Positions 12,776 to 12,838 of a stretch of DNA of 12,838 bases are shown here, one piece after another. The DNA is from Clostridium sp. CAG:575. Lineage in GTDB: Bacteria; Bacillota; Clostridia; TANB77; CAG-508. The stretch spans positions 1 through 12,838 of the forward strand of contig FR884542.1 of assembly GCA_000435535.1 (NCBI GenBank), given 5' to 3'. How positions within the stretch are numbered: position 1 is the first letter of the stretch; each line of letters begins with the position of its first letter. The notes beneath the pieces were generated by a model. It was not told where the DNA came from. It searched no databases and worked only from the letters and a program-made list of their open reading frames with translations. A program made the translations under genes and the position numbers.

Positions 12776-12838
12776 TTAATTTTATTAAAAGCACATTTTA
12801 TTTTATAAAATACTTATTCTAAATAAAAAATATTTACA

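Overview
The window looks like chromosomal DNA from a low-GC Bacillota bacterium, most likely an uncultured clostridial-type commensal. I judge this from base composition (roughly 30% GC by eye), strong AGGAGG-type ribosome sites, consensus sigma-A promoters, U-tract hairpin terminators, a LexA of the Bacillus/Clostridium type, dockerin and cadherin-like surface domains, and TGA used as a normal stop. Nearly every gene lies on the minus strand; the one exception is a 53-residue cysteine-rich protein. No insertion sequence, prophage, CRISPR array, rRNA or origin is visible.

Layout, left to right. (1) Positions 76-1913 hold a 595-residue membrane-anchored protein of unknown function with three N-terminal membrane helices and internally repeated extracytoplasmic units, with its own promoter and terminator. 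(2) Positions 1914-2258 are a 345-base AT-rich divergent spacer, followed by a plus-strand DUF1540-type gene that converges on the next operon through a shared terminator hairpin. (3) Positions 2444-7362 form a drug-efflux type operon, read right to left: a TetR-family repressor, then two half-size ABC exporters that overlap by 8 bases. The promoter is a perfect TTGACA-17-TATAAT, with one palindromic operator inside the spacer and a second over the start point, so the repressor very probably controls its own operon. The ATPase motifs show a heterodimer with one intact and one degenerate ATP site (LmrCD/BmrCD/TM287-288 type). (4) lexA (7389-8039) lies just upstream of that promoter, and I see no terminator between them. 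(5) Positions 8188-11365 hold a two-gene surface operon: a secreted glucosaminidase-like wall hydrolase with SH3b and dockerin domains, followed 7 bases later by a type I membrane protein with an Ig-like domain and three cadherin-like beta-sandwich domains. (6) Positions 11586-11756 hold a tRNA-Leu(UAG) with promoter, encoded CCA and terminator. (7) Positions 11832-12775 hold three small genes of unknown function (40, 64 and 102 residues), each with its own consensus promoter, packed so tightly that one promoter abuts a terminator hairpin and another overlaps a stop codon.

The best candidates for something undescribed are the 40-residue gene and its compact neighbourhood, the dockerin/cadherin-like surface pair in an apparently non-cellulosomal setting, and the 595-residue repeat-built membrane protein. 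The tetR-ABC operon is of a known kind, but its regulatory DNA is unusually legible.
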